NCBI GenBank assembly: GCA_002835545.1
Contig: PIZK01000012.1
Span: 180,574 to 244,573, forward strand
Reading direction: 5' to 3'
Source: Alteromonadales bacterium alter-6D02
GTDB taxonomy: Bacteria; Pseudomonadota; Gammaproteobacteria; Enterobacterales; Psychrobiaceae
DNA length: 64,000 nt
A program made the position numbers and the translations under genes. The notes beneath the pieces were generated by a model. The model did no database searches. It had not been told where the DNA came from and saw only the letters and a list, made by a program, of their open reading frames with translations. This document shows, in pieces, positions 63,442-64,000 of the stretch. The first letter of the stretch is position 1. Each line of letters begins with the position of its first letter.

Positions 63442-64000
63442 ATGTTTACATTATTGAAAAAGCTCAATCATTCGTCGCTGATTAAAAACAACAAAAAACG
63501 TTCTGCTTTAGCGGCTTTGGTGGCAACGACAACATTACTTGCCGGTTGTGGTGATAATAATGGTGATGATGGTGTTGTCACCGATCAAGTCTACCGTTAT
63601 CAAGTGACAGTAACAAACTTAACTCATAACCAACCACTGTCTCCTGTCACGCACTTGATCCATGGCAGTGATTACCAAGCTTGGTCAATCGGCTCAATGG
63701 CTAGCGAAGCATTAGAACAATTGGCGGAGTCGGGTGATAATTCCGCTGTGCTTGACAATGCAATGATTACAGAGTCTCAAGCCAGTGAAGGCGTAGTAAT
63801 GCCAGGTTTGTCCTATCAAACAACGCTTGAACTTAGCGATAAAGATCATTATTTAACAATTTTATCAATGTTGGTGAATACAAATGATGCTTTCACAGGT
63901 CTTAATAAACACGCATTAACTAACTACTCTGTTGGTGATAAAACATTGTTATCACTTCGAGTCTATGATGCCGGTACTGAAAGCAATAGTGAGTTACAAG
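63442..64000 (+). CDS. Spondin-domain lipoprotein (truncated by window end)
   Basis: The first 186 codons of a gene cut by the right edge. It has a long signal sequence and lipobox LAGC (near residue 35), an acidic Asn/Asp-rich linker (GDNNGDDGVV), then a spondin-like domain YRYQVTVTNLTHNQPLSP ... VYDAGTESNSELQ that parallels the upstream protein (AYDAGTEANNELLV). AGGAG directly follows the upstream stop and precedes this ATG by 6 nt. Lipidation suggests a surface-anchored partner of the secreted form. Confidence 0.8.
   Translation, partial: MFTLLKKLNHSSLIKNNKKRSALAALVATTTLLAGCGDNNGDDGVVTDQVYRYQVTVTNLTHNQPLSPVTHLIHGSDYQAWSIGSMASEALEQLAESGDNSAVLDNAMITESQASEGVVMPGLSYQTTLELSDKDHYLTILSMLVNTNDAFTGLNKHALTNYSVGDKTLLSLRVYDAGTESNSELQ

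Noticed and set aside
1-64000. CRISPR arrays, insertion sequences, prophage or integrative elements
   Set aside because: No regularly spaced repeats, transposase, integrase or phage structural genes are seen, and the tRNA genes have no flanking integrase or partial duplicate that would mark an attachment site.

Overview
The window looks like a chromosomal segment of a marine gammaproteobacterium of the order Alteromonadales, probably Colwelliaceae-like (Colwellia/Thalassotalea). The reasons are the AT-rich composition, a DcaP-type porin, several TonB-dependent receptors, a HlyU-type regulator, a GlyGly-CTERM metalloprotease, and the conserved dnaX-ybaB-recR and pabC-mltG-tmk-holB-pilZ-tatD blocks. 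The genus is an inference from gene content; no rRNA is present. I see no prophage, insertion sequence or CRISPR array.

Layout. 1-330: tandem identical tRNA-Lys genes, cut by the window edge. 0.6-9.2 kb: porin, DHH phosphoesterase, apt, dnaX, ybaB, an inverted-strand lipoprotein gene, and recR. 9.6-13 kb: two tRNA-Val genes, riboflavin synthase, a CPXCG protein, a pteridine reductase and an M24 peptidase. 13.1-16.4 kb: a small lipoprotein overlapping a large secreted M6 metalloprotease with PKD domains. 16.5-23.1 kb: a YebC-family protein, a HI1450-type DNA mimic, pyrC, a DUF945 protein, a tandem OB-fold protein and metG. 23.4-30.4 kb: a long operon of nucleotide, cell-wall and replication genes (mrp, udk, dcd, pabC, mltG, tmk, holB, pilZ, tatD). 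30.5-34.6 kb: an SOS-type promoter driving yebG, a DUF1415 gene and a dimeric dUTPase, followed by rraA and an AsmA-family gene. 34.9-40 kb: mntP, an FGGY kinase with a hydroxyacid dehydrogenase, a hlyU-like regulator and sbcB.

From 40 kb the window turns into an accessory envelope and signalling region. An OprO/OprP-type porin, an orphan PhnD-like periplasmic binding protein and a GGDEF-EAL protein form a compact cassette. They are followed by a second GGDEF-EAL protein with a predicted periplasmic PAS domain plus a DsbA-like protein. Two siderophore-type TonB receptors follow, with Fur-like operators, then a beta-propeller diguanylate cyclase coupled to a RutR-like TetR regulator and a third TonB receptor. 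A glycosyltransferase, a glutaredoxin, an unknown membrane protein and two spondin-domain genes close the window; the last is cut by the right edge.

The observations I consider most worth following are: (i) an intact -1 frameshift cassette in dnaX (slippery A AAA AAG, 6-nt spacer, stem-loop, stop 21 nt downstream of the shift), predicting a 591-residue gamma form; (ii) the porin/PhnD/GGDEF-EAL cassette as a candidate anion-sensing c-di-GMP pathway; (iii) a small lipoprotein whose C-terminal motif copies the propeptide region of the protease it overlaps; (iv) a clean LexA box between -35 and -10 elements upstream of yebG-DUF1415-dut; and (v) a hairpin that buries the ribosome binding site of the first spondin gene. 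No single region reads as an obviously new defence or biosynthetic system.
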